In this document: positions 32,960 through 41,279 of the stretch, in pieces | Layout of the letters: every line of letters begins with the position of its first letter | Numbering within the stretch: the stretch's first letter is position 1 | Origin: Paenibacillus wynnii | GTDB taxonomy: Bacteria > Bacillota > Bacilli > Paenibacillales > Paenibacillaceae | Assembly: GCF_000757885.1 (NCBI RefSeq) | Contig: NZ_JQCR01000003.1 | Coordinates: 1,550,001 to 1,614,000, forward strand | DNA length: 64,000 nt | Direction of reading: 5' to 3' | Position numbers and translations under genes: made by a program | Notes under the pieces: model-generated | Database searches by the model: none | The model's input: the letters and a program-made list of their open reading frames with translations, nothing else | Told to the model about the DNA's origin: nothing

Positions 32960-33136
32960 TTACTTCTTTGCCAAACGTTTCGCTTCTTCTTCGGCAATCA
33001 TGCCCGCAGCAAGACAGAAATAATACTGCCGCTGCTTGTCCACTTCATAAGGAAGGATCTCAGCCGGCAGTCGCTTCTGGTTCATCCAAAAGGATGCTAC
33101 CCAGCTTGCTTCTCCGTCTTGCTTGATGAGTTTTTT
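32960..33136 (-). CDS. -1 frameshift extension of the tail assembly chaperone (G-T type)
   Basis: On the minus strand the chaperone gene passes the slippery heptamer A_AAA_AAC (33136-33130, codons GCA AAA AAC). A -1 slip there enters a frame reading LIKQDGEASWVASFWMNQKR, then QYYFCLAAGMIAEEEAKR, and ends at TAA 32962-32960, about 41 bp before the tape measure start. This copies the gpG/gpGT logic of lambda and the equivalent in XkdN genes. The extension has no start codon of its own, which supports expression by frameshift. Confidence 0.78.
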   Translation of the reverse strand, partial: KKLIKQDGEASWVASFWMNQKRLPAEILPYEVDKQRQYYFCLAAGMIAEEEAKRLAKK

Positions 33137-33507
33137 GCCTCTTTCAGCAGCGCATCCTTTGTCTCCTGGAATTTGTTCACGGCTTTACTTAGCTCTGCAT
33201 AGTCCGCAGGGTTGTCCAGGAGGCGCGGTGGCAGCTCATATTTGCTGATGCACTTATAGGCTTTAAGTAGCTCGGTGTTATTCCAATCAAATTCATGCTC
33301 CGTTGCTTTGACGATCATGACGTCAATCTCATTGAAGGATTCCTTTGGGTCACCATTTTCCTCGTAAGCCAGTTCATACGAACGTCGTACCTCGATGGTA
33401 GTCAGGCGGCGGACAGACCAATCTTCGCCGTCAGCTGTAATTAAAATCGTATCATCTTTGCGGCCCTCTTTGCCTTTGGACAGATATTTCTCTAATTTAT
33501 CGCTCAT
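33097..33507 (-). CDS. Tail assembly chaperone (XkdN-like), zero-frame product
   Basis: 136 residues, acidic and helical (TILITADGEDWSVRRLTTIE, KATEHEFDWNNTELLKAYKC, YELPPRLLDNPADYAELSKA). Located directly before the tape measure gene, as XkdN is. ATG at 33507 follows TAGGAGG. The shorter product ends at 33097; a fraction of ribosomes should shift at 33136-33130 to make the longer form. Confidence 0.82.
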   Translation of the reverse strand: MSDKLEKYLSKGKEGRKDDTILITADGEDWSVRRLTTIEVRRSYELAYEENGDPKESFNEIDVMIVKATEHEFDWNNTELLKAYKCISKYELPPRLLDNPADYAELSKAVNKFQETKDALLKEAKNSSSKTEKQAG

Positions 33508-33543
33508 TTCTATTTCCTCCTAAATTTTCGTTCCTTGAAGACC

Positions 33544-33568
33544 AAAAAGCCGCCTTTTCCAAGGCAGC
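33544..33568 (-). terminator. Hairpin terminator inside the tail operon
   Basis: GCTGCCTT / AAGGCGGC stem with a GGAA loop followed by five T on the minus strand, between the tail tube region and the chaperone. It may lower transcription of downstream tail genes relative to tube and sheath. Confidence 0.6.
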
Positions 33569-33595
33569 GATTGTTGTCTTTAAGCCTATGTGTTT

Positions 33596-33802
33596 CTACT
33601 TCACTAAAATTTTCACAGCGGCATTCAATCGTTTTATCGTTTCTGTGCCAACCCATCCACCTGCACTTGCCAGTATAACATTATGAAAAAGCTTCATAGC
33701 CAGAGAGTATGTCATTGTCCCGATTATTATCTCTATAACAAAGAATCGCATAATATCTCCAGTGGTTATAATGTAAACTTTAAACTCTTGATTTTGAAAC
33801 AT
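33596..33802 (-). CDS. Small membrane protein in the tail operon
   Basis: 68 residues with one hydrophobic helix (MRFFVIEIIIGTMTYSLAMK). ATG at 33802 has a weak GGTGGC. It lies between tube and chaperone genes, followed by a terminator. It may be a real insertion in the operon or a chance frame. Confidence 0.4.
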   Translation of the reverse strand: MFQNQEFKVYIITTGDIMRFFVIEIIIGTMTYSLAMKLFHNVILASAGGWVGTETIKRLNAAVKILVK

Positions 33803-33890
33803 GGGTCATATCAGCCACCTTTGAGGGGTTTATATAACCCATATGCTTCAAGCTGATTGTCCAATGCTAGGAGCATTTAGAAGGGGATTC

Positions 33891-34334
33891 TTACGCCATA
33901 TAACCAGGGAACTGCTCAATGAAATCAAAATCATTTGCGGTACCTGACAGTGTAATATCAATCCCGTTATTATCGTCGATCTTAGCAACCAGAAGATCCA
34001 TATCATCATGAATATGCACGCCGCTAATCATCACCCGCTCCACGTTACCGGTCTGCATATCCTGAAGAGAGCCGGTAATGCGTTCCAGGAACATGGTCTT
34101 ACCCGCTTTAAAATCTTGCAGCAGCCGATAACGTAGCTGAGACTCCAGCTTTGACATCACCAGTTTCACAGTGATTTCATACCCAACGATCTGCTTCGTC
34201 TTGGACATCTTTCGCGCGCGGATAATATCCAACGTCTCCGGCTTCAAAATGACCTCAATCTCTTTGATGGTCTGTATTGTATCACCGTTGTCATCCTGAA
34301 CGGATAAGTTACGGCCAATCAGTTCGCGTTCCAT
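33891..34334 (-). CDS. Tail tube protein (XkdM-like)
   Basis: 147 residues. MERELIGRNLSVQDDNGDTI, IKEIEVILKPETLDIIRARK, TGNVERVMISGVHIHDDMDL match XkdM-type tube proteins (DUF2001). It follows the sheath by 3 bp, the fixed order in contractile phages. Confidence 0.88.
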   Translation of the reverse strand: MERELIGRNLSVQDDNGDTIQTIKEIEVILKPETLDIIRARKMSKTKQIVGYEITVKLVMSKLESQLRYRLLQDFKAGKTMFLERITGSLQDMQTGNVERVMISGVHIHDDMDLLVAKIDDNNGIDITLSGTANDFDFIEQFPGYMA

Positions 34335-34337
34335 GGA

Positions 34338-35690
34338 CTACGCCACCTCCCAGTCAATATTAAATATTTCAATCGCATCAAGAGGTTTAGCGGACAAAGA
34401 GAAGTAGGCATAATCCGCATCGCTAACCTTCGTTGGATGCTCCGTAAAAGTGAATTCAGAACTAATCGCTTTTTGCTGAGCGCGAGTCTTCAGGTAACTG
34501 ACAACCGCAGCGATAAATAACCCCCGGCCATCCTTATCATTATCCAGCTTGGCCTTATTCACCTTGCCGGCGCTATAAATATCATTCAGCAACTGATCGA
34601 TCGTCATAGACACACGAATCTTTCCAAAGTCCTCCCGTTCCCCGGCACCCAGTGTGGTAAGAGTATTCACCCCAGACTCAATGATGTAGTCATACCCATC
34701 ACGAGTGGCCATAAGAGTTCCTTCCGCGAGGCCTTTCAGAACCTCACTATGGCTCCAGTCTACCTTCGCCTCTGCCATCGGCACTTTTACCCCGGTGAAG
34801 GATTTATTCGCTGGTGTACCTGCTGCCAACCCAGCCACCCAAGCACCCCACTGCAAGGAGTCATAACTTTTGCCGTTGGTATGCTCCCCGGCCAAAGAGC
34901 AGTTAATGATAAAGCGAGCATTCATGGCACGGCTCCGGGTATTGTGAGCCTCGATATCATCGTCGGAAACTGCTGCCCCAACAACAACCATCTGTGCCAA
35001 CTTACGAGCCTTGCTGCGACGATCTAGCAGCCACTGCTTGGCGGCTGCCTGAACAGCAGCGTCAGACGAAGGCAAATACACAACATCAAACACCAAACCG
35101 TCAATTCGGTTAAAGATGCCGCTCCAATTAGCTGCTGTGATGGCTGCAGTACCCGACACTCCCCCGATCAGTTTGGTATATGCGACATCGGCCAGCGCCG
35201 TTGCACCGGTATCTTTGAACCGAACCATGTTGGACTTTTTAAGAGCTTCGACAGCTTCCGCTTTATCAGCTACAAGGAAGGTCTCAGTATCATAAATTCC
35301 TTTCACGTCCCGGATCAAGATCTCTTTCTTTGCGGCGTCCACCAGGCTGGCTCGAATCATATATTCGAAATCGTTCCCCCGCGTTCCGGGATAACGGGCC
35401 TCAATTGTGTAGCTGCTGGCCACTGCAACGGAAGCTGCCACCTCATTGCCATTGGTAACGCGGTACCCGACAACGGTCGCCCCGTTCTCCGCTGCCAGCT
35501 CCAATTCGTCTACCAGCAATCCGGATTCCTTGAATCGTTCCGACTGATCCGTCATATCCACAGCTTTGTTCGGCAAGCCCCACTCCGCCTGATATGGCAC
35601 CAGCACACGGCCGGAAACCGACAGGACGCGTGACTTCGCAACCGCCTGCAGCTCCACATAGGCGCCGGGTCTACTCCGTTGTATCGACAT
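34338..35690 (-). CDS. Tail sheath protein (XkdK-like)
   Basis: 450 residues. Opening SRPGAYVELQAVAKSRVLSV is typical for sheath. Central KLIGGVSGTAAITAANWSGI and C-terminal GREDFGKIRV-like part (GEREDFGKIRVSMTIDQLLN), plus AYFSLSAKPLDAIEIFNIDW. It contracts to drive the tube through the cell wall. Presence of sheath shows a myovirus tail. Start overlaps the upstream gene by 20 bp. Confidence 0.92.
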   Translation of the reverse strand: MSIQRSRPGAYVELQAVAKSRVLSVSGRVLVPYQAEWGLPNKAVDMTDQSERFKESGLLVDELELAAENGATVVGYRVTNGNEVAASVAVASSYTIEARYPGTRGNDFEYMIRASLVDAAKKEILIRDVKGIYDTETFLVADKAEAVEALKKSNMVRFKDTGATALADVAYTKLIGGVSGTAAITAANWSGIFNRIDGLVFDVVYLPSSDAAVQAAAKQWLLDRRSKARKLAQMVVVGAAVSDDDIEAHNTRSRAMNARFIINCSLAGEHTNGKSYDSLQWGAWVAGLAAGTPANKSFTGVKVPMAEAKVDWSHSEVLKGLAEGTLMATRDGYDYIIESGVNTLTTLGAGEREDFGKIRVSMTIDQLLNDIYSAGKVNKAKLDNDKDGRGLFIAAVVSYLKTRAQQKAISSEFTFTEHPTKVSDADYAYFSLSAKPLDAIEIFNIDWEVA

Positions 35691-35931
35691 TTACTATTTC
35701 CTCCTTTGTTGTCCGACCCAAATAGGCCTCCACTTTCTGAATGACTTCCTGCTGCGACAGCAGTGCATCATCCACACAATCAAAAAGAGCGCCGGCGATT
35801 TCAAAGCGTTCCCGCTTCAAAACCACTGCGCTCTCAATCCATTCCTGCTTATACCGTTTGTTCACATCCTCCGCTACTGTCACCGGCAGGCTGGACGGCT
35901 GCGGATGCTGTATTCGCTTGTTGCTGCTCAT
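35671..35931 (-). CDS. Small protein before the sheath gene
   Basis: 86 residues, helical (EDVNKRYKQEWIESAVVLKR, DDALLSQQEVIQKVEAYLGR). Same operon, overlapping both neighbours by a few to 20 bases. Its place resembles XkdJ-neighbour genes of PBSX. Function unknown. Confidence 0.65.
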   Translation of the reverse strand: MSSNKRIQHPQPSSLPVTVAEDVNKRYKQEWIESAVVLKRERFEIAGALFDCVDDALLSQQEVIQKVEAYLGRTTKEEIVNVDTTE

Positions 35932-36422
35932 GCCTGTTGCTCCTCTCCTTCGTAATTCGTATAGAAATCGTTAATCTTGGCGACTGGACTGCCGTCAATG
36001 TTTACAAGCAGCTTCGGAACATGCAGCAGATATGAATACCTGAAGGTTACTTCCATCCGGTCAGTCAGTGGCCGCATGCGCGGAGCCTCGATCACCATCA
36101 TAATGCCGAAGCGCTGTGAAGCCACGCAGAACCGCCGCTGGCGAAGGTACAGGAAGAAGGGAGATAAGTGCAAGGGGACCGGCTCTCCGGCGTCCTCTGC
36201 CCCGCTACGATCGCTGTCGTAGTGAAAGACCAGGCCCACATCCTCAATGATTCGGTCTGCACGCGGAGTGTGCGCCTTATCGGACACCAGGTCCGTTTCG
36301 ATGAACACGCTGGGACGATCAAACTGCCCGGCCAGCCAGAGGGAACGATCCCGAAGAATCGGCAGTTCCGGATAGACCTGCTGCACGAGTTCTGCCCAGG
36401 CTTTTAACCCAACATCCATCAT
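35928..36422 (-). CDS. Putative tail terminator / completion protein
   Basis: 164 residues. Pattern LPILRDRSLWLAGQFDRPSV, then RFGIMMVIEAPRMRPLTDRM and VTFRYSYLLHVPKLLVNIDG fits the DUF6838-like proteins found between gp10-like and sheath genes; these are probable tail terminators. Assignment rests mainly on place and size. Confidence 0.6.
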   Translation of the reverse strand: MMDVGLKAWAELVQQVYPELPILRDRSLWLAGQFDRPSVFIETDLVSDKAHTPRADRIIEDVGLVFHYDSDRSGAEDAGEPVPLHLSPFFLYLRQRRFCVASQRFGIMMVIEAPRMRPLTDRMEVTFRYSYLLHVPKLLVNIDGSPVAKINDFYTNYEGEEQQA

Positions 36423-36913
36423 GACAGCATCCTCCCGAGCTCTTTCTCCAGCCGTTTCATGATCAAAGCATTCATCCCGCCTTCCAGCTCCTTTACAGCA
36501 ATATCAAAGTAATGCCGGCCAATGAATGAACGCGGCTTTGCCATAAATCCGGACTTCGCGCGAGGGTCATAGACAAATGTGCCATTCGTTGCCCAATACC
36601 CGGGAACAAAGTGCGCATTGTGGATGGTGTAACCGTCATTAAGATGACGCGCATAAGGAAGGTTTGAACCCACTTCGATCGAAATGGAATTCCTATCAAC
36701 GTCCCACTCCCATACATTTCCGTCTTCCCCGCGGGTAAAAGAGTTCCACATTGTACCGGTATCAATGAGGTCCTGCTTATCAACTTCATCAATGATCAAG
36801 TTCAGCAGCGTCTCTCCTACCGCTTCCGCAATGTTCCGGAGGATCTGATTCACACCTTCGTCACTCAACTTCTTGAACTTCTTAGCCAGGCCGTCAAAGT
36901 CATGCATGTTCAC
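36419..36913 (-). CDS. HK97 gp10-like / XkdI-like protein
   Basis: 164 residues. DTGTMWNSFTRGEDGNVW, VGSNLPYARHLNDGYT and MAKPRSFIGRHYFDIAVK are the gp10-like signature (YA..ln.G...PRSF). It is a neck or tail-completion component. Overlaps its neighbours by a few bases. Confidence 0.8.
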   Translation of the reverse strand: MNMHDFDGLAKKFKKLSDEGVNQILRNIAEAVGETLLNLIIDEVDKQDLIDTGTMWNSFTRGEDGNVWEWDVDRNSISIEVGSNLPYARHLNDGYTIHNAHFVPGYWATNGTFVYDPRAKSGFMAKPRSFIGRHYFDIAVKELEGGMNALIMKRLEKELGRMLS

Positions 36914-37226
36914 TGCCTTTCACCTCACAGGTCACCAATAACTCACGCCAGTAACGGCGCGGATTGGAGTCAATCACCAGATATTTACGTCCGAACAGCA
37001 ATACTTCGTCGCTGATCCGGACGTCCGCTGTCTTAGGAACCCCAATTGTCTTTTTGATAATGTATATGACAGGAGTGGATTCTGTCTTAGCATCAGTCTG
37101 CGTTTTAACAACGAAACACTTCAGATCTTCGATCTTTCCCGCCTTCCGATCACTGAACAGGTTATCTGCATCCTTCTGGCGGCCGAGTCGGTAAACCGCC
37201 AGCGGGGTATTCATTCGGTGATTCAT
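36900..37226 (-). CDS. Head closure protein (XkdH-like)
   Basis: 108 residues. RLGRQKDADNLFSDRKAGKI, ADVRISDEVLLFGRKYLVID look like the small beta-barrel head closure proteins (gp16/XkdH-like). It lies between the connector and gp10-like genes as expected. Confidence 0.65.
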   Translation of the reverse strand: MNHRMNTPLAVYRLGRQKDADNLFSDRKAGKIEDLKCFVVKTQTDAKTESTPVIYIIKKTIGVPKTADVRISDEVLLFGRKYLVIDSNPRRYWRELLVTCEVKGSEHA

Positions 37227-37609
37227 AACAAATAGGCCGTAATGTTCCCATCATCCGGCCCTGCCTGCTGTTTCTTGACCCACAGAAAGAGAATAGAATC
37301 CACATCGGCGTTTCCGGTGGTCTTCCCTTCCACTGCCTGCCGTGTGTATGTCCAGGCACCGTCACTTTCCGCTGAATAACCGCGGGCAACGGAAGCCAGG
37401 TATTCCTCACTGTCTTGCAGGGCCAGAGATTCCGCCAGCTTCACCCAGGCCAGCATGAGCTGCTTGTCTGCTACTTCTGGGAAAGCAACGGGCAAATACA
37501 ACTCGATACGAGTCTGAGCATCATCAATATACTGTTCCAATTGCTCGGGAGTGGCCTCCTGTACAGCGCTGACACGGCTGCGACTCTTAAGGAGTGTCGT
37601 TGTTAGCAT
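37223..37609 (-). CDS. Head-tail connector protein (XkdH/YqbG-like)
   Basis: 128 residues, helical. ATPEQLEQYIDDAQTRIELY and LMLAWVKLAESLALQDSEEY have the pattern of gp6/gp15-like connectors (DUF3199/YqbG group). Overlaps the upstream HeH gene by 23 bp. Confidence 0.68.
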   Translation of the reverse strand: MLTTTLLKSRSRVSAVQEATPEQLEQYIDDAQTRIELYLPVAFPEVADKQLMLAWVKLAESLALQDSEEYLASVARGYSAESDGAWTYTRQAVEGKTTGNADVDSILFLWVKKQQAGPDDGNITAYLL

Positions 37610-37892
37610 CCAGCTGTCCTTTGCCTTCCAGCGCCTTCAGTGCGGCCAATAATTCCGGTTTCTTCAAGTCACTGAATCCCTCAATGCCCGCTACCTTCGC
37701 TTTGTCCTTCAGCTGTACCACCGATAGGTCCTCTAAGGGAATCACCTTCTCCTCCTGAACTTCGAAATCTGAGAGATTACGAAAATGCTTCAGGACAGAC
37801 TCACTCTCTACGAGGATCGGTAAGACAGGTTCAAACCGGATACTATGCAGCCGCAGGGAGGCGTTCTTCCCTCTGTAAGTGACGTACGCCAT
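37587..37892 (-). CDS. Small HeH/LEM-domain phage protein (YqbF-like)
   Basis: 101 residues. The C-terminal VQLKDKAKVAGIEGFSDLKK then PELLAAL is a HeH/LEM-type helix-extension-helix; the N-terminal part is a small beta domain. Similar proteins sit right after capsid genes in skin/PBSX-like elements. Function unknown. Confidence 0.7.
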   Translation of the reverse strand: MAYVTYRGKNASLRLHSIRFEPVLPILVESESVLKHFRNLSDFEVQEEKVIPLEDLSVVQLKDKAKVAGIEGFSDLKKPELLAALKALEGKGQLDANNDTP

Positions 37893-38848
37893 TAAAACTC
37901 CACCCCTTCCACATAAGCCAGAGCTTGCGGCTCTTCGAAAATCGAATCATAATCAGAATGGATTGCGTAAAAGCGCTTATCAGTCCAGATCGCTTCCTTG
38001 CCTTCAGTTGTCTTACGAATCTGCATATCATAGGTATGGACCATCACAAAATTCGGCTGATAAGTAAAGAGAATGGCTCCTTCCGGCATACTCCATACAT
38101 CCTCGACATCATAGGCATTAACTTTCTTGACACCACCAGTGATCTGAAGTTGTATCGAAGCGCTAGTGTCCTTTTCTGCCAACTTCTGAAGCCGCTTGCT
38201 GAAGGTGTTAGGATGCATAAAGTATTTAAATACACCACTAGCACGGTGACGAGTTGGAATTGCACGTTCTACCTCAAACAAAATCCCTAATTTCTCAGCA
38301 GCCGTTAGAGTGGCCCAGTCCAAGTAATGACCGGTGGTTCGTGCCTTTTTTAACCAACCGTCATTCATGGACAAGAACTCATAATCAGGGTCAGTGTTCA
38401 GGGTATCAATGTCACCATTAAACCCGATATCCTGCATATTCTCGCCGTAATTGTTTGCCATAGCCCGCATGATGACTTCTTCAGCATTTTGTCCGCGAAC
38501 CCGTTGAGTCTGCCGAATAAATTCTTCGGTAATGTCAAAAGGTAGCACCACTGGCTCCACCGAATATGGAATCTGTGGAAAGGTCAGTCCCGGTGTGTTG
38601 GATGCCATAACATTCTCTTTTTTACTGCGCATGTTCCGGCCCCGTACACCTACTTTGTCGATGGTCCCTTTGGAACTCTTCCGGTTTTCATGACGAATAC
38701 CTTTAAGGAAGCCGTTGGCTTCATATGCCATATCGGTAAAGGCTTCGACTTCCTGATAATTTAAAGCATTCTGATCCATCGGTGTAACGATGGTAGATTT
38801 CTGGATGCTGGCACTGGCGATATTACCGTTTGTTCTCATGATTTGCAT
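37892..38848 (-). CDS. Major capsid protein
   Basis: 318 residues, between the XkdF-like protease-scaffold and the connectors, where the capsid gene is fixed in this phage type. LTFPQIPYSVEPVVLPFDIT, IMRAMANNYGENMQDIGFNG and AIPTRHRASGVFKYFMHPNT fit a HK97-fold coat protein; YEFLSMNDGWLKKA resembles P2/PBSX coat proteins. Confidence 0.85.
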   Translation of the reverse strand: MQIMRTNGNIASASIQKSTIVTPMDQNALNYQEVEAFTDMAYEANGFLKGIRHENRKSSKGTIDKVGVRGRNMRSKKENVMASNTPGLTFPQIPYSVEPVVLPFDITEEFIRQTQRVRGQNAEEVIMRAMANNYGENMQDIGFNGDIDTLNTDPDYEFLSMNDGWLKKARTTGHYLDWATLTAAEKLGILFEVERAIPTRHRASGVFKYFMHPNTFSKRLQKLAEKDTSASIQLQITGGVKKVNAYDVEDVWSMPEGAILFTYQPNFVMVHTYDMQIRKTTEGKEAIWTDKRFYAIHSDYDSIFEEPQALAYVEGVEF

Positions 38849-38860
38849 TCCCCCTTTGAT

Positions 38861-40096
38861 TTACAAGAAGCGTCCGAAACTTACGGCGCTACCTGACTTT
38901 TGGATCTCTTCTTCATCACCCTGCGCGGAAGCACCGCGGCTATTTTTTACCATTTGCACATCAGCTGCCAGCGTCTGCATCTGCTCACTCAGCGGTGCAA
39001 GAGCCTTGGTAATGGCATCTGTGATTGCCGTTTCTTCTGCAGTCGCAGCCGGAGCGACACCGCCTGCAGGTTGCTCTCCCTCGACACCTTCCTCTTTTTT
39101 CAGCTCCGCAATCTCTGCTGTAAGGCCTTCTACCTGCTTAGCGATTGGAGCCAGTGCGGCCGTTACAGCCTTGGCGATATCTTCAGCTTTCAAATCGTAT
39201 TCCTCCTTTGGCTCCTCCTCTACGGGAGCCGTTTTATTTTTCAATTCAGTTAAAGCTGCAATCGCCTCATCTATATGCTTCAAGTTTCCGGCTGATATTT
39301 TCTTCCCGGCCTTTGCTATCTGCTCCGGCGGCTTGCCGATGGCTTTGATGATGTCTTCCTTGGTCAGCACATCCTCGGCAATATCAACAAAGTCCTGTAG
39401 CGCCTCCCGGATGGCCTCCGGATCGGTTTCCAGGCCGCTCTGCCAGCTGTCCCAATTAAAAAGAACCGAGTTGAGGGCATCCTGCGCCGCCCAAAATTCT
39501 CGGTTCTTCCGGTTCTTATGGTATTTGTCAGCGACCGCGCCCTTCTCGATCAGGCCCAGCGCTTTGGCTATCCGGCTCAAGATTCCCTTGGATACCTCCT
39601 CTTCCTCCCCGATCTCTTCCCGCTTCCCGACACCCCACATACTGAAGCCGGTGATCTCGCCTTTCTTGATGGCTTCCCAGGTGTCGTCGTCCGTCACTTT
39701 CACGGCCGCCACCCAGGAGCCCTTCACGATCTGCTGATCACCAAGCGTCATGTCGCAAGGAGCGATGTACGACTCAATGACAAATCCCTTGTCGGCTTCG
39801 AGATCGTGCTGCTTGTCGATGTTGTAGGTGTGCTGCTTCTCCATGAAGAGATGGGCTGCCTTCTCGATCTCGACTTCGTCCATTTGATCGTCATGTGCGT
39901 CTGCCACATCCGGCTGGTACACCACGCCCTTAACGATCAGCTTATCATCGTCAATCTTGGCGATCTGGACCTGCTTTTGAATAACACCGGCTTTGTTGGC
40001 TTTCTGAGCCTTGATGATAGCAAAGGGTACGCCGTTGGCTCCCTTGTCCACTAGGGAAATGTGCGTAATCTTTGCGTCCTTCAGTTTGAAAGTCAT
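38861..40096 (-). CDS. xkdF: XkdF-like capsid maturation protease with scaffold domain
   Basis: 411 residues. The first ~190 are the XkdF protease: AKITHISLVDKGANGVPFAI, VVYQPDVADAHDDQMDEVEI, FMEKQHTYNIDKQHDLEADK, and VKVTDDDTWEAIKKGEITGFS. The C-terminal part is an acidic coiled coil (EDIAKAVTAALAPIAKQVEG) that fits a scaffold. It matures the head before packaging. AAGGAGGTGA precedes ATG at 40096. Confidence 0.88.
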   Translation of the reverse strand: MTFKLKDAKITHISLVDKGANGVPFAIIKAQKANKAGVIQKQVQIAKIDDDKLIVKGVVYQPDVADAHDDQMDEVEIEKAAHLFMEKQHTYNIDKQHDLEADKGFVIESYIAPCDMTLGDQQIVKGSWVAAVKVTDDDTWEAIKKGEITGFSMWGVGKREEIGEEEEVSKGILSRIAKALGLIEKGAVADKYHKNRKNREFWAAQDALNSVLFNWDSWQSGLETDPEAIREALQDFVDIAEDVLTKEDIIKAIGKPPEQIAKAGKKISAGNLKHIDEAIAALTELKNKTAPVEEEPKEEYDLKAEDIAKAVTAALAPIAKQVEGLTAEIAELKKEEGVEGEQPAGGVAPAATAEETAITDAITKALAPLSEQMQTLAADVQMVKNSRGASAQGDEEEIQKSGSAVSFGRFL

Positions 40097-40126
40097 GTTT
40101 TGTTCTCACCTCCTTCCAAGTGTATA

Positions 40127-40135
40127 TGGTACAAT
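40127..40135 (+). promoter_or_regulatory. Extended -10 promoter for the plus-strand gene in the head operon
   Basis: TGGTACAAT, an extended -10 (TGn plus TACAAT at 40130-40135), 25 bp before ATG 40161. The -35 is weak. Confidence 0.5.
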
Positions 40136-40160
40136 AATCCAAAAACAAAGGAGTTTTTTT

Positions 40161-40448
40161 ATGTCTTTGAAATGGACCCCAATTGAAAATGCTAAAGTTA
40201 TCGGAATGTTGCCAGAGTACAGAGTATTATTTAAAAAACACAACTCATCTTTCGCCGCTATTGAAATCGCAAAAACACTCATCGCTGAAGACAAAATAGG
40301 TGTGTTTGATAAACGAAAATCTAATGTTAATGATTTAAACGCAACTATAGGGGCACACATCACTCGGATGAATGATATTGCTTCGGGTAAGATAAAACCT
40401 GAATATGGTGATGAGCCCAATTGGGCCGGATGCTTTCCCGAAGAATAA
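40161..40448 (+). CDS. Plus-strand gene inside the head operon (moron candidate)
   Basis: 95 residues, opposite to all surrounding head genes. ATG at 40161 follows AAAGGAG with an 8-base T-rich gap. MSLKWTPIENAKVIGMLPEY then FKKHNSSFAAIEIAKTLIA is amphipathic helical; it ends EYGDEPNWAGCFPEE. DNA of this gene is more AT-rich than its neighbours. It stops exactly where the convergent head gene stops (40448/40449). Own promoter, other strand and other base content are the marks of a moron. No family recognised. Confidence 0.7.
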   Translation: MSLKWTPIENAKVIGMLPEYRVLFKKHNSSFAAIEIAKTLIAEDKIGVFDKRKSNVNDLNATIGAHITRMNDIASGKIKPEYGDEPNWAGCFPEE

Positions 40449-41279
40449 TTATTCCATTATTGCCTGCATCGTACAACGGCAACGAATAATCTCCTCGGGA
40501 CGTCCTGCAGGATCACCAGGAAACATCAGTTTGCTTTTCCCAACCTCAAACGGCTCGTCAAGTGCTCTGACCTGGCCGTTTGCTTTCTTATGACTCTTGC
40601 GTGTACGATCGCCCTTTGAAGACCGCCACTTCTTGCCGTTGACGACCTCCGATTGCTTCCATCCTTCCAGTTTCCCGCCGTTGGCAGCCGCCGTGCTCAT
40701 GGTTCGGGAAACTGTAATGGCCCGTTCCATTGTAAAAGGTCCTGCATCACCTTTGGCAGCCGCTGCGCTGATCTCACGTACCAGCAGCGCCCGATCGGAA
40801 GGTGTCTTGCCCTCCTTGATCGCCTTCTGAAAGGCACGAGTCATGGTGTCCTTAGAAGTGCCATTCATATCGGGAACAAGCTTCTGCAGGTTCTTAGCAA
40901 ACCGTGAAGCAGCCTTATTCTTCGTGGACCACGTTTTCTCATTACTAAGAACCGAGAGCTCTGATTCCCCGGCCAGGTGATACAGCGGTGTAAAGGCATC
41001 ATATACTGCCTGCTCGAATTGGATGGTAAACAAATCACCGTTCTGAACGGACACCAGTACCTTGCCCAGCTCCCCGATATCAATCAGCAGATCCTCGCTC
41101 AATTCCTCAATGGCATCATGCAGGGCCTTCCCCTGCAGTTCAAGAATCTCGACAATCAGGTTCTCTCCCTGCTTATATAGCTCCTCCAGCACGACCCGTT
41201 CCGCATTTGTCAGCTCCAGACTGTCCAGAAACTCAGTATCATCCGCTTTAGCGATCCGCTCCCAGCATTCCTTACACAT
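40449..41279 (-). CDS. Head morphogenesis protein (SPP1 gp7 / Mu F-like)
   Basis: 276 residues from ATG at 41279, which overlaps the portal stop (ATGTGTAA). The N-terminus MCKECWERIAKADDTEFLDS has a CxxC pair. The C-terminal RTRKSHKKANGQVRALDEPF, KLMFPGDPAGRPEEIIRCRC is the clear gp7/MuF signature. Minor head protein that enters with the DNA. Confidence 0.85.
   Translation of the reverse strand: MCKECWERIAKADDTEFLDSLELTNAERVVLEELYKQGENLIVEILELQGKALHDAIEELSEDLLIDIGELGKVLVSVQNGDLFTIQFEQAVYDAFTPLYHLAGESELSVLSNEKTWSTKNKAASRFAKNLQKLVPDMNGTSKDTMTRAFQKAIKEGKTPSDRALLVREISAAAAKGDAGPFTMERAITVSRTMSTAAANGGKLEGWKQSEVVNGKKWRSSKGDRTRKSHKKANGQVRALDEPFEVGKSKLMFPGDPAGRPEEIIRCRCTMQAIME

Noticed and set aside
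32477..33202. 241-residue plus-strand frame
   Set aside because: It lies opposite the tape measure and chaperone genes and follows their codon phase; a shadow frame.
38790..39737. 315-residue plus-strand frame
   Set aside because: Serine/alanine-rich shadow of the xkdF coding strand, no ribosome site.
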